In this document: positions 1 through 5,072 of the stretch, one piece after another
Position numbering within the stretch: the first letter of the stretch is position 1
Layout of the letters: every line of letters begins with the position of its first letter
NCBI GenBank assembly: GCA_031178565.1
Contig: JAPSIU010000091.1
Location: 1 to 9,405 of the forward strand
From: Leucobacter sp.
GTDB lineage: Bacteria > Actinomycetota > Actinomycetes > Actinomycetales > Microbacteriaceae
Reading direction: 5' to 3'
Length of the DNA: 9,405 bases
Notes under the pieces: model-generated
Told to the model about the DNA's origin: nothing
Seen by the model: the letters and a program-made list of their open reading frames with translations, nothing else
Databases searched by the model: none
Translations under genes and position numbers: made by a program

Positions 1-82
1 GCGGGGCGCCGTCGGGGTCGCCGTACTGCCAGGCGCGTGTCTGCGCGCCGAGTGTCGGAACGATCAGGGAGGCGGTGGTCAC
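1..82 (-). CDS. Alpha/beta-hydrolase family protein, N-terminal fragment (partial)
   Basis: An open frame reads from a GTG at 82 to the left edge of the window, so only about 27 residues are visible. They include the stretch TRAWQYGDPDGAP. An aromatic residue followed by G-D-P-x-G-x-P is the typical entry into the first beta strands of alpha/beta hydrolases, just before the oxyanion-hole HG motif, which would lie outside the window. No Shine-Dalgarno site precedes the GTG. Instead a TAAAAT hexamer ends 6 nt upstream, as expected for a leaderless mRNA. The gene diverges from the exonuclease gene. The catalytic triad cannot be seen, so substrate and exact family are unknown. The call rests on a short fragment and the start architecture. 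Confidence 0.55.
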   Translation of the reverse strand, partial: MTTASLIVPTLGAQTRAWQYGDPDGAP

Positions 83-88
83 GAACTG

Positions 89-94
89 ATTTTA
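89..94 (-). promoter_or_regulatory. -10 hexamer of leaderless promoter for the alpha/beta-hydrolase gene
   Basis: On the minus strand TAAAAT is followed by 6 nt (CAGTTC) and then the GTG at 82. Transcription starting about 7 nt after the -10 would begin at or next to the start codon. This is the leaderless layout common in actinobacteria, and it fits the absence of a ribosome site. No clear -35 hexamer is visible. Confidence 0.5.
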
Positions 95-151
95 CCCGGG
101 AGGCCTGGCAGCAGCCTGCGATGGGGCTCCCCCGAGAGACCTCCTCCGGCG

Positions 152-174
152 GGCCGCCTGTGACCGGGGCGGCC
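152..174. repeat. 7-bp GC-rich inverted repeat upstream of the exonuclease gene
   Basis: GGCCGCC at 152-158 is matched by GGCGGCC at 168-174 with a 9-nt spacer. It lies in the 141-bp divergent gap, about 50 bp before the exonuclease start and just upstream of a possible -10 at 196-201. It could be an operator overlapping the -35 region, or a chance GC-rich palindrome. Confidence 0.35.
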
Positions 175-195
175 GAGGATGTCCCCCGCACTCGA

Positions 196-201
196 TAGCA
201 T
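196..201 (+). promoter_or_regulatory. Possible -10 hexamer for the exonuclease gene
   Basis: TAGCAT fits TANNNT and would place the transcript start near 208, giving a short leader that contains the ribosome site at 213-218. No convincing -35 hexamer is seen 16-18 bp upstream. The weak match makes this tentative. Confidence 0.3.
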
Positions 202-212
202 CGTGGAAGACG

Positions 213-218
213 AAAGGA
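213..218 (+). promoter_or_regulatory. Ribosome binding site that sets the exonuclease start
   Basis: AAAGGA ends 5 nt before the GTG at 224. It decides in favour of this start over the in-frame ATG at 179, which has no purine-rich site in front of it. The same AAAGGA-type site precedes the L31 and fabG genes. Confidence 0.7.
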
Positions 219-223
219 CCGCT

Positions 224-922
224 GTGACCGCACAACTCCCGCTCTGGGCCTCCAATCTCGCGGTGTTCGACACCGAGACGACGGGGATCGACACGTCGAG
301 CGCCCGCATCGTGAGCGCGACGGTCGCCCTGCTGGGCGCCGGCGGCGAGGTGGTCGAGCGCTACGACTGGCTGCTGGATCCGAAGATCGAGATTCCCGAG
401 GCCGCGGTGCGGGTGCACGGGATCAGTACCGCCGTCGCCCGATCGAGCGGCATCGACGCCGCCGTCGGCGTGCAGCAGATCGTCACCCGGATCCTCGAGA
501 TGATCGAGCGGGGCTTCCCTCTGGTCGCGTACAACGCGCCCTTCGACCTGACGCTGCTGAGCGCGGAGTCCGCGCGCTACGGGGTCCCCTGGCCGGCAGA
601 GCTCTCCCCCGTCATCGATCCGCTCGTTCTCGACAAGCAGTTCGACCGCTACCGCCGGGGCAAGCGCACGCTCGAGGCGGTCGCGGCCCACCACGGGGTC
701 GAACTCGGTGTCGCCCACGACGCGGGGGACGACGCGATCGCCGCCGGCCGCGTGCTGCAGTGCCTCGCCCGGAAGTACGCCGACACCATTCCCGAGGACC
801 TCGACGAGCTCCACCGCGCGCAGGTGGGCTGGGCCCGGGCGCAGGCCGAGAGCTTCCAGGAGTACATGCGCCGCGTGCGCGACCCGGCGTTCATCGCGGA
901 CGGGCGATGGCCCGTGCGCTGA
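224..922 (+). CDS. DEDDh-family 3'-5' exonuclease (DNA polymerase III epsilon-like)
   Basis: This 232-residue protein is a single exonuclease domain. The three Exo motifs are present: FDTETTG with D16 and E18, VAYNAPFD with D108, and HDAGDDA with H165 and D170. Together these supply the two-metal site of DEDDh (RNase T/DnaQ) exonucleases, which remove nucleotides from 3' ends of DNA or RNA. There is no BRCT, GIY-YIG or polymerase domain, so it is a stand-alone nuclease. Whether it proofreads for a polymerase or trims other nucleic acid cannot be told from sequence. I chose the GTG at 224 because AAAGGA lies 5 nt upstream. An in-frame ATG at 179 would add 15 residues without any ribosome site and would put the DTE motif unusually far from the N-terminus. 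The gene ends 8 nt before a strong hairpin. Confidence 0.88.
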   Translation: MTAQLPLWASNLAVFDTETTGIDTSSARIVSATVALLGAGGEVVERYDWLLDPKIEIPEAAVRVHGISTAVARSSGIDAAVGVQQIVTRILEMIERGFPLVAYNAPFDLTLLSAESARYGVPWPAELSPVIDPLVLDKQFDRYRRGKRTLEAVAAHHGVELGVAHDAGDDAIAAGRVLQCLARKYADTIPEDLDELHRAQVGWARAQAESFQEYMRRVRDPAFIADGRWPVR

Positions 923-930
923 ACATGCGC

Positions 931-964
931 AGAGGGGCGGGAGCCCGTAGGCCCCCGCCCCTCT
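931..964. terminator. Hairpin terminator between exonuclease and L31 genes
   Basis: AGAGGGGCGGG (931-941) pairs perfectly with CCCGCCCCTCT (954-964), giving an 11-bp stem with a 12-nt loop. It begins 8 nt after the exonuclease stop and lies 18 nt beyond the stop of the convergent L31 gene, so it can serve both strands. No U-tract follows on either strand, which is common for actinobacterial terminators. Confidence 0.75.
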
Positions 965-982
965 GACAGGGATGGATCGCGC

Positions 983-1231
983 TTAGGCGCCGAAGCCCTT
1001 GAAGCGCTGGTTGAACTTCTCGACGCGACCGGCCGAGTCCATGATGCGCTGCTTGCCCGTGTAGAAGGGGTGCGAGGCGCTCGAGATCTCGACGTCGATG
1101 ACCGGGTAGCTCGCGCCGTCGAGCTCGATCGTCTTCTCGCTGGTCAGCGTGGAGCGGGTGAGGAACGTCTCCCCCGACGCCAGGTCGCGGAACACGATTG
1201 CGTTGTACTCGGGGTGGATGTCGGTCTTCAT
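983..1231 (-). CDS. rpmE2: 50S ribosomal protein bL31, type B (zinc-independent form)
   Basis: This 82-residue protein opens with MKTDIHPEYN and carries the L31 features FRD, a central basic and hydroxyl-rich part, and SSASHPFYTGKQ followed by FNQRF near the C-terminus. It has no cysteines, so it lacks the CxxC zinc site of the type A form. This is the type B (C-minus) paralogue. L31 binds the large ribosomal subunit and helps bridge it to the small one. In many bacteria the type B copy replaces the zinc form during zinc shortage under Zur control, but I see no Zur-like palindrome upstream, and this may be the organism's only L31. The ATG at 1231 follows AAAGGA with a 5-nt spacer. The gene is monocistronic, about 130 bp downstream of the ABC ATPase gene on the same strand. 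Confidence 0.95.
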   Translation of the reverse strand: MKTDIHPEYNAIVFRDLASGETFLTRSTLTSEKTIELDGASYPVIDVEISSASHPFYTGKQRIMDSAGRVEKFNQRFKGFGA

Positions 1232-1305
1232 GAGTGTCCTTTATGTCTGGTGGATTGGGTGCGCCCGGCGCACGAAGTCTTGCGGCGTTACCGCACCAAG
1301 GTTCT

Positions 1306-1311
1306 ACTTTA
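1306..1311 (-). promoter_or_regulatory. Possible -10 hexamer for the L31 gene
   Basis: TAAAGT on the minus strand fits TANNNT and lies in the most AT-rich part of the gap between the ABC ATPase and L31 genes. A start near 1299 would give a leader of about 70 nt. The -35 position holds no consensus match but is close to the 8-bp direct repeats at 1318-1336. Confidence 0.4.
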
Positions 1312-1317
1312 CAGCAT

Positions 1318-1336
1318 TTGCTTGCCGATTGCTTGC
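1318..1336. repeat. Two 8-bp direct repeats at 11-bp spacing upstream of L31
   Basis: TTGCTTGC occurs at 1318-1325 and again at 1329-1336, an 11-bp start-to-start distance, which is one helical turn. The pair lies just upstream of the putative L31 -10 hexamer, where an activator or repressor would bind. No known operator is recognised. Confidence 0.4.
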
Positions 1337-1359
1337 ATCACACCCGCGAGGATCCGGGC

Positions 1360-2145
1360 TCAGGTCCGCGCGACCGCCGAATACCGCCCGCCGATCTCGC
1401 TGAGCGCGAAGGGCATGCCGAAGGTGGCCTCCAGATTCTCCGCGGTGAGCGTCTCGGCGATGGGCCCCGCGGCCTGCACCCTGCCGGCCCGCAGCATGAG
1501 CACGTGCGTGAAGCCGGGCGGGATCTCCTCGACGTGGTGCGTCACCATGATCATCGCGGGAGAGCTCGGCGACTGGGCGAAACCGGAGAGCATCTGGAGC
1601 AGCCGCTCCCGTGCCCCGAGGTCGAGGCTCGCGCTCGGCTCGTCGAGCAGCAGCATCTCGGGGTCCGTCATGACCGCGCGCGCGATCATGGCGCGCTTGC
1701 GTTCGCCGTCGCTGAGGGTGCCGAAGGTGTGATCCGTGAAGTCGCCGAGGTCCCACTCCGCGAGGATGCGCTCGGCCTGGCGCACGTCGATGTCGTCGTA
1801 CTGCTCGTTCCAGCGGCCCTCAACGGCGTAGGCCGCGGTCAGCACGAGGTCCCGCACGGTCTCGTTCGCCGGGATCCGGCGTGCCGAGGCCGAGGAGACG
1901 AAGCCGATCCGATTGCGCAGCTCGAAGATGTCGACCTTGCCGAGACGCTTGTCGAGCACGTCGACCGTGCCGGTCGTCGCGTAGTCGTTCGCCGTCGCGA
2001 GCTTCATGAGGCTCGTCTTGCCCGCGCCGTTCGGGCCGAGGATGACCCAGCGCTCCGAATCGTCGACCGACCAGTCGATGCCGTCGAGGATCGGGCGGCG
2101 GTCGCGCACGTACGTGACATCGGTGAGGCGCAGAACATTGACCAT
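1360..2145 (-). CDS. Stand-alone ABC ATPase of the COG1119 (ModF/PhrA-like) type
   Basis: A single nucleotide-binding domain of 261 residues. Walker A is GPNGAGKTS (37-45), the signature is LSDGE (144-148), Walker B is LLLDEP with catalytic E169, a D-loop SASLD follows, and the switch histidine lies in VTHHVEE (H203). The segment FVSSASARRIP (82-92) sits where the Q-loop glutamine is normally found, and no glutamine is seen there. The sequence resembles COG1119 ATPases, annotated as ModF or PhrA-like. There is no permease or binding-protein gene nearby, so a transport role is unsupported. The true start is the ATG at 2145. Open frame continuing to 2655 is antisense to serB and not real. A TAGGCT hexamer ends 7 nt before this ATG and no ribosome site is present, so the mRNA is probably leaderless. 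Confidence 0.85.
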   Translation of the reverse strand: MVNVLRLTDVTYVRDRRPILDGIDWSVDDSERWVILGPNGAGKTSLMKLATANDYATTGTVDVLDKRLGKVDIFELRNRIGFVSSASARRIPANETVRDLVLTAAYAVEGRWNEQYDDIDVRQAERILAEWDLGDFTDHTFGTLSDGERKRAMIARAVMTDPEMLLLDEPSASLDLGARERLLQMLSGFAQSPSSPAMIMVTHHVEEIPPGFTHVLMLRAGRVQAAGPIAETLTAENLEATFGMPFALSEIGGRYSAVART

Positions 2146-2152
2146 GCGCACA

Positions 2153-2158
2153 AGCCTA
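2153..2158 (-). promoter_or_regulatory. -10 hexamer of leaderless promoter for the ABC ATPase gene
   Basis: TAGGCT on the minus strand is followed by 7 nt (TGTGCGC) and then the ATG at 2145. Initiation about 7 nt downstream would start the mRNA at the start codon. TTGTCC at 2172-2177 resembles a -35 but is only 13 bp away, too close for a standard spacer. Confidence 0.55.
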
Positions 2159-2214
2159 ACGAGTGCGGCCCGGACAACGGATGCGGCACGCCAATCGCGC
2201 CCTCGCGGAGTGCC

Positions 2215-2220
2215 TAGGAT
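2215..2220 (+). promoter_or_regulatory. -10 hexamer of leaderless promoter for serB
   Basis: TAGGAT is followed by 7 nt (GGTTCTC) and then the ATG at 2228. The spacing matches the ABC ATPase promoter on the opposite strand. An ATG at 2219 overlaps the hexamer and would not be transcribed from this promoter, which supports 2228 as the serB start. Confidence 0.6.
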
Positions 2221-2227
2221 GGTTCTC

Positions 2228-2866
2228 ATGACCGTCTCCCCCCTCGTTGTGCTCGATTGCGACTCCACGACCATCCAGGACGAGGTGATCGAACTGCTCG
2301 CGGACGGCGCCGGCACGCGCGAGCTGGTCGCCGAGGTGACGGAGCGGGCGATGCGGGGCGAACTCGACTTCGCCGAGAGCCTCCGCGAGCGCGTGGCGAC
2401 CCTGGCCGGCACCCCGGAGACGATCTTCGAGGCGACCTGCCGCAGAGTGCGCCTCTCCCCCGGCATCCGAGAACTCGTCGCCGAGGTGCACGCGCGCGGC
2501 GGCCGGGTGGGCGTCGTCTCGGGCGGTTTCCACGAGGTGCTGGACACCCTCGCCGAGGATCTCGGCCTCGACTTCTGGCGGGCCAATCGGCTCGAGGTCG
2601 TCGATGGCACCCTCACGGGGCGCACGCTCGGTCCGGTGATCGACGGCGCCGCCAAGGCCGCGGCGCTCGAGGAGTGGTCGGAGCAGACGGGGATCCCGCT
2701 GTCGGCGTCGGTGGCGATCGGCGACGGCGCGAACGATCTCCAGATGATGGGCGTCGCCGCGCTCGGGATCGCCTACAACGGGAAGCCGATCGTGCGGGAG
2801 CGGGCGGACGCCTCGATCGAGGGCGATCTCGCGCTCGCGATCCCGCTGCTCGACCGCTTGGAATAG
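2228..2866 (+). CDS. serB: Phosphoserine phosphatase (HAD superfamily)
   Basis: This enzyme hydrolyses O-phosphoserine to serine, the last step of serine synthesis from 3-phosphoglycerate. All HAD motifs are visible in the 212 residues: DCDST with the nucleophile D10 and general acid D12, the SGG motif with S98, K143 in GAAKAAA, and GDGANDLQMM with D166, N169 and D170. E19 and R55 match positions that bind the substrate in characterised phosphoserine phosphatases. No ACT domain is attached, unlike the longer mycobacterial SerB2, so feedback control through ACT domains is not expected. The ATG at 2228 is preferred over an in-frame ATG at 2219 because it lies 7 nt after a TAGGAT -10 with no ribosome site, as in a leaderless mRNA. 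The gene is divergent from the ABC ATPase gene and convergent with the PEP mutase-family gene. Confidence 0.92.
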   Translation: MTVSPLVVLDCDSTTIQDEVIELLADGAGTRELVAEVTERAMRGELDFAESLRERVATLAGTPETIFEATCRRVRLSPGIRELVAEVHARGGRVGVVSGGFHEVLDTLAEDLGLDFWRANRLEVVDGTLTGRTLGPVIDGAAKAAALEEWSEQTGIPLSASVAIGDGANDLQMMGVAALGIAYNGKPIVRERADASIEGDLALAIPLLDRLE

Positions 2867-2912
2867 CCGACCCCCGGGCCGCCGGATCGGAGGCGGCGCC
2901 GAACCGCGGCTA
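2864..2912. terminator. Possible two-way hairpin between convergent serB and PEP mutase-family genes
   Basis: TAGCCG (2864-2869) is complementary to CGGCTA (2907-2912), and inside it GCCGCC (2878-2883) pairs with GGCGGC (2892-2897) around an 8-nt loop. Both TAG stop codons are part of the outer stem. The two stems are separated by unpaired bases and no T-tract follows, so termination strength is uncertain. Confidence 0.4.
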
Positions 2913-3719
2913 GAAGTTGTTGAGCTTCTCCGTGTCGGCGGGGATTACGCCGTCCGCGAGCAGCGAGGCGCCGAGCCGCTTCAGCGCCGTGAGCGCGACG
3001 TTCTGCGGCATGGGCCCGTAGGAGATGCGCGCGATGCCGAGGGCCTCGTACTCCGCCGCCGAGAGTGCGCCGGGGAGCCCGATCACGCTCACGCGACGCT
3101 CGCCGATGCCCTCGACGAGCGTATGGGTGTCCTCCGCGTCGAGCACCCCCGGCACGAAGACGCACGTCGCCCCGGCATCGAGATAGGCGCGGCCGCGTTC
3201 GATCGCGTCGGCGAGGCTCTCCTCCCGCGGCCGGTCCCCCGCCCTCACGAGCGCGTCGGTGCGCGCGTTGAGCACGAAGGACACGCCCTCCCGCTCCCCC
3301 GCCTCGACGGCCGCGCGCATCACGGCGACCGATTCGTCGAGCGGGCGGAGCTGATCCTCGATGTTCGCACCGGAGACGCCGGCGCCGATCGCCCTCCGCA
3401 CCGTCTCGCCGGCGTCGCCGAATCCGCCGTCGAGGTCAGCCGTGACGGGAAGGTCGGTCGCGGTAGCGATGCGCTCGACGGCGGCGAGCAGAAGATCGAG
3501 CGGGATCCGCTCCCCGTCGGGGTAGCCGTGGCTCGCCGCGATGCCGTGCCCGGCGGTCGCGATCGCGCGGGTGCCGGGCAGCTCCGCGACCACGCGCGCG
3601 CTCGCGGCGTCCCACACGTTCACGACCCGGAGGATCCCGGGTGCCGCGTAGAGGTCGGAGAGCGTCTGGGCGTCCACCACGACGCGGGTCCTCGAACGGC
3701 GGTGCTGCGTGGAAGTCAT
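2910..3719 (-). CDS. Isocitrate lyase/PEP mutase superfamily protein
   Basis: A 269-residue TIM-barrel enzyme of the PEP mutase/isocitrate lyase superfamily. Motifs in order are NVWDAASA (34-41), a GIAASHGYPDGE loop (59-70), TADLDGGFGD (93-102), the metal-site pair in ANIED (118-122) and NARTDA (151-156). Members bind Mg2+ and a 2-oxo-carboxylate or its phosphorus analogue and make or break C-C or C-P bonds next to it. The isocitrate lyase KKCGH signature is absent, so it is not isocitrate lyase. The stand-alone subgroup it resembles is mostly uncharacterised, with 2-methylisocitrate lyase-like or oxaloacetate hydrolase-like activity possible. It lies 98 nt downstream of fabG with its own apparent leaderless promoter: TAGCCT ends 6 nt before the ATG at 3719. 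The GGGAG inside that spacer is too close to be a normal ribosome site. Confidence 0.85.
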   Translation of the reverse strand: MTSTQHRRSRTRVVVDAQTLSDLYAAPGILRVVNVWDAASARVVAELPGTRAIATAGHGIAASHGYPDGERIPLDLLLAAVERIATATDLPVTADLDGGFGDAGETVRRAIGAGVSGANIEDQLRPLDESVAVMRAAVEAGEREGVSFVLNARTDALVRAGDRPREESLADAIERGRAYLDAGATCVFVPGVLDAEDTHTLVEGIGERRVSVIGLPGALSAAEYEALGIARISYGPMPQNVALTALKRLGASLLADGVIPADTEKLNNF

Positions 3720-3725
3720 GCTCCC

Positions 3726-3731
3726 AGGCTA
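3726..3731 (-). promoter_or_regulatory. -10 hexamer of leaderless promoter for the PEP mutase-family gene
   Basis: TAGCCT on the minus strand is followed by 6 nt (GGGAGC) and the ATG at 3719. This would give an mRNA starting at or within one base of the start codon. No good -35 is visible, but an inverted repeat spans the place where it would lie. Confidence 0.5.
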
Positions 3732-3739
3732 CGCGCGGG

Positions 3740-3770
3740 ACGGTTCGAGCGAAAGGGCGCGAGGAACCGT
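3740..3770. repeat. 7-bp inverted repeat over the -35 region of the PEP mutase-family promoter
   Basis: ACGGTTC (3740-3746) is matched by GAACCGT (3764-3770) with a 17-nt spacer. The arms are 24 bp apart start to start and bracket the expected -35 position of the promoter with its -10 at 3726-3731. It could be a dimeric repressor site, or form a weak hairpin after fabG, whose stop lies 48 nt upstream. Confidence 0.4.
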
Positions 3771-3817
3771 GCGGATCCGGCCCGGCCTCTCGCGGCCCCT
3801 GCTCGCTGCTCGGGGTC

Positions 3818-4528
3818 CTAGTGGCCCATGCCCAGGCCGCCGTCGACGGGGATCACGGCGCCGGAGATGTAGGCCGCGTCGTCGCCGGCGAGGAAGGAGG
3901 CGGCGCCCGCGATCTCGGCGACCCGACCGAAGCGGGCCGCGGGGATCGAGGCGAGGTACTGCTGCTGCTGCTCCTCGGGCAGAGCGGCCGTCATGTCGGT
4001 TTCGATGAAACCCGGGGCGATGACGTTGGCCGTGATGTTCCTGGCGCCGAGTTCGCGGGTGAGCGAGCGCGCGAAGCCGACGAGGGCGGCCTTCGACGAG
4101 GAGTAGTTGATCTGCCCGGGCGACCCGTACAGTCCGACGACGCTGGAGATGAGGATCACGCGCCCGAAGCGGCCCTTCAGCAAGCCCTTCGCGGCGCGCT
4201 TGACCACCCGGAACGTGCCCGTCAGGTTCGTGTCGATGACCGTCGTGAACTCTTCCTCGGTCATGCGCAGCAGGAGCGTGTCGCGGGTGATGCCCGCGTT
4301 GGCGACGACGACCTCGACGGGTCCGAGCTGCGCCTCGATCTCCGTGAAGGCGGTGTCGATGGAGGCCGCGTCGGTCATCTCGGCGCGCACCGTGAGCGAG
4401 CCCTCTGGTCCCTCGCCGGAGCGGGCGGTGACGGCGACCCGGTGCCCGTCGGCGATCATGCGCTCGGCGATGGCGTAGCCGATTCCGCGGTTGCCGCCGG
4501 TCACGAGGACGGTGCGCGAGGTGCTCAT
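3818..4528 (-). CDS. fabG: 3-oxoacyl-[acyl-carrier-protein] reductase (short-chain dehydrogenase)
   Basis: This 236-residue short-chain dehydrogenase should reduce 3-oxoacyl-ACP to 3-hydroxyacyl-ACP with NADPH in type II fatty acid synthesis. The cofactor loop is TGGNRGIG (10-17), VANAGIT follows (75-81), and the catalytic tetrad is N101, S129, Y142 and K146, with the S to Y and Y to K spacing of FabG. PGFIETDMT and the C-terminal PVDGG are also family features. R14 in the glycine loop and R36 after the second beta strand suit an NADP(H) preference. The family is large and fabG is the best fit, but another 3-oxoacyl or alcohol substrate is possible. A strong ribosome site, GAAAGGAA, lies 4 nt before the ATG at 4528. 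The gene is divergent from the DUF3099 operon. A run of four CTG triplets codes for part of a glutamine stretch. Confidence 0.88.
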   Translation of the reverse strand: MSTSRTVLVTGGNRGIGYAIAERMIADGHRVAVTARSGEGPEGSLTVRAEMTDAASIDTAFTEIEAQLGPVEVVVANAGITRDTLLLRMTEEEFTTVIDTNLTGTFRVVKRAAKGLLKGRFGRVILISSVVGLYGSPGQINYSSSKAALVGFARSLTRELGARNITANVIAPGFIETDMTAALPEEQQQQYLASIPAARFGRVAEIAGAASFLAGDDAAYISGAVIPVDGGLGMGH

Positions 4529-4559
4529 GTGGTTCCTTTCGGTTGCGGATTCGGTCCCC

Positions 4560-4565
4560 AGCTTA
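4560..4565 (-). promoter_or_regulatory. Possible -10 hexamer for fabG
   Basis: TAAGCT on the minus strand would start the transcript near 4553, giving a leader of about 25 nt with the GAAAGGAA ribosome site inside it. No -35 consensus is visible. TA dinucleotides are rare here, which adds some weight. Confidence 0.45.
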
Positions 4566-4629
4566 GGCGACGGGCGGCGCGGGCTCGCACGAGGCGCACC
4601 GTTGTGGGCCGGGCCTCAGCCGAACGGCG

Positions 4630-4635
4630 TAGGCT
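4630..4635 (+). promoter_or_regulatory. Possible -10 hexamer for the DUF3099-SURF1 operon
   Basis: TAGGCT lies 23 nt before the ATG at 4659. Initiation near 4642 would give a leader of roughly 17 nt containing the GAAGAAGGGG ribosome site. TTGTGG at 4602-4607 is a poor -35 candidate because the spacer would be 22 bp. Confidence 0.45.
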
Positions 4636-4658
4636 GTCGGGGTACGAAGAAGGGGCGC

Positions 4659-5072
4659 ATGGCGAAGAGTTACAGCGTGACGTCGGCCGGGGTGAACCCG
4701 GCCGAGGATCGCGCGCACCGTATGCGCATGTACTTCATCGCGATGAGCCTGCGCGTGGTGTGCGTCACGTCGCTGTTCTGGGTGCGCGGCTGGTGGATCC
4801 TGCTGGCCGCGGCGGGAGCGGTGTTCCTGCCCTGGTTCGCGGTCATGGTGGGGAACGCGGTCGCTCACGGCGGGGGGCGGGCGCCCGACGCTCCCGAACC
4901 GCTCCGGATCGAGGGCGGCGCGGCTGCGGAACCCGAGGAGCCGGAGGGTTCGGCCGCGGACACGCTGCTCGTCGTCGACGTGGATCCGGAGCGGCGATCC
5001 TCGGCCTCGCCCCCGAGCGCGGCCTCGCCCCCGAGCTCGGACCCCGAAGACGGACGGGAGCGGTCGGCGTGA
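4659..5072 (+). CDS. DUF3099 family membrane protein
   Basis: A 137-residue membrane protein of unknown function. The N-terminal stretch KSYSVTSAGVNPAEDRAHRM followed by MYFIAM and an R-x-x-C helix is the usual opening of the actinobacterial DUF3099 family. Two hydrophobic helices are visible, about residues 24-42 and 45-66, separated by a short RGWW turn, so both ends probably face the same side. The tail from about 68 to the end is hydrophilic, rich in Pro, Glu, Ala and Ser, and holds a tandem ASPPSA/ASPPSS repeat. The ATG at 4659 follows GAAGAAGGGG with a 3-nt gap. Upstream in-frame codons back to 4491 are antisense to fabG and not used. Its TGA overlaps the GTG of the next gene by 4 nt, so the two are likely translationally coupled, and SURF1 follows. 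Confidence 0.82.
   Translation: MAKSYSVTSAGVNPAEDRAHRMRMYFIAMSLRVVCVTSLFWVRGWWILLAAAGAVFLPWFAVMVGNAVAHGGGRAPDAPEPLRIEGGAAAEPEEPEGSAADTLLVVDVDPERRSSASPPSAASPPSSDPEDGRERSA
5002..5036 (+). repeat. Tandem 17-bp repeat in the DUF3099 gene tail
   Basis: A 17-bp unit starting CGGCCTCGCC occurs at 5002-5018 and again, identically, at 5020-5036. The period is 18 bp, so the unit adds whole codons and encodes two copies of an ASPPS hexapeptide. Such repeats can expand or contract without breaking the frame. Confidence 0.75.

Noticed and set aside
92..814. Minus-strand 240-codon frame opposite the exonuclease
   Set aside because: Shadow frame. The exonuclease motifs on the plus strand are intact.
1232..1359. 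Zur operator upstream of L31 type B
   Set aside because: I looked for an AT-rich palindrome of the TGAAAATCATTTTCA type and saw none. Only short direct repeats are present.
2172..2177. TTGTCC as the -35 of the ABC ATPase promoter
   Set aside because: Only 13 bp separate it from the -10 hexamer, shorter than a working spacer.
1234..2217. Plus-strand 327-codon frame opposite the ABC ATPase
   Set aside because: Shadow frame with no domain features. The minus-strand ATPase motifs are complete.
2146..2655. N-terminal extension of the ABC ATPase by about 170 codons
   Set aside because: It is antisense to serB and low in complexity. The ABC domain begins directly at the ATG at 2145, which has its own promoter.
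3958..3972. CTG triplet run as a regulatory microsatellite
   Set aside because: It lies inside fabG and codes for glutamines in a surface loop. Four or five units are unremarkable.
3641..5068. Long plus-strand frame in front of the Cys/His mini-protein
   Set aside because: It runs antisense through fabG and has no family motif. Only the part from the GTG at 5069 matches a recognisable small protein and operon overlap.
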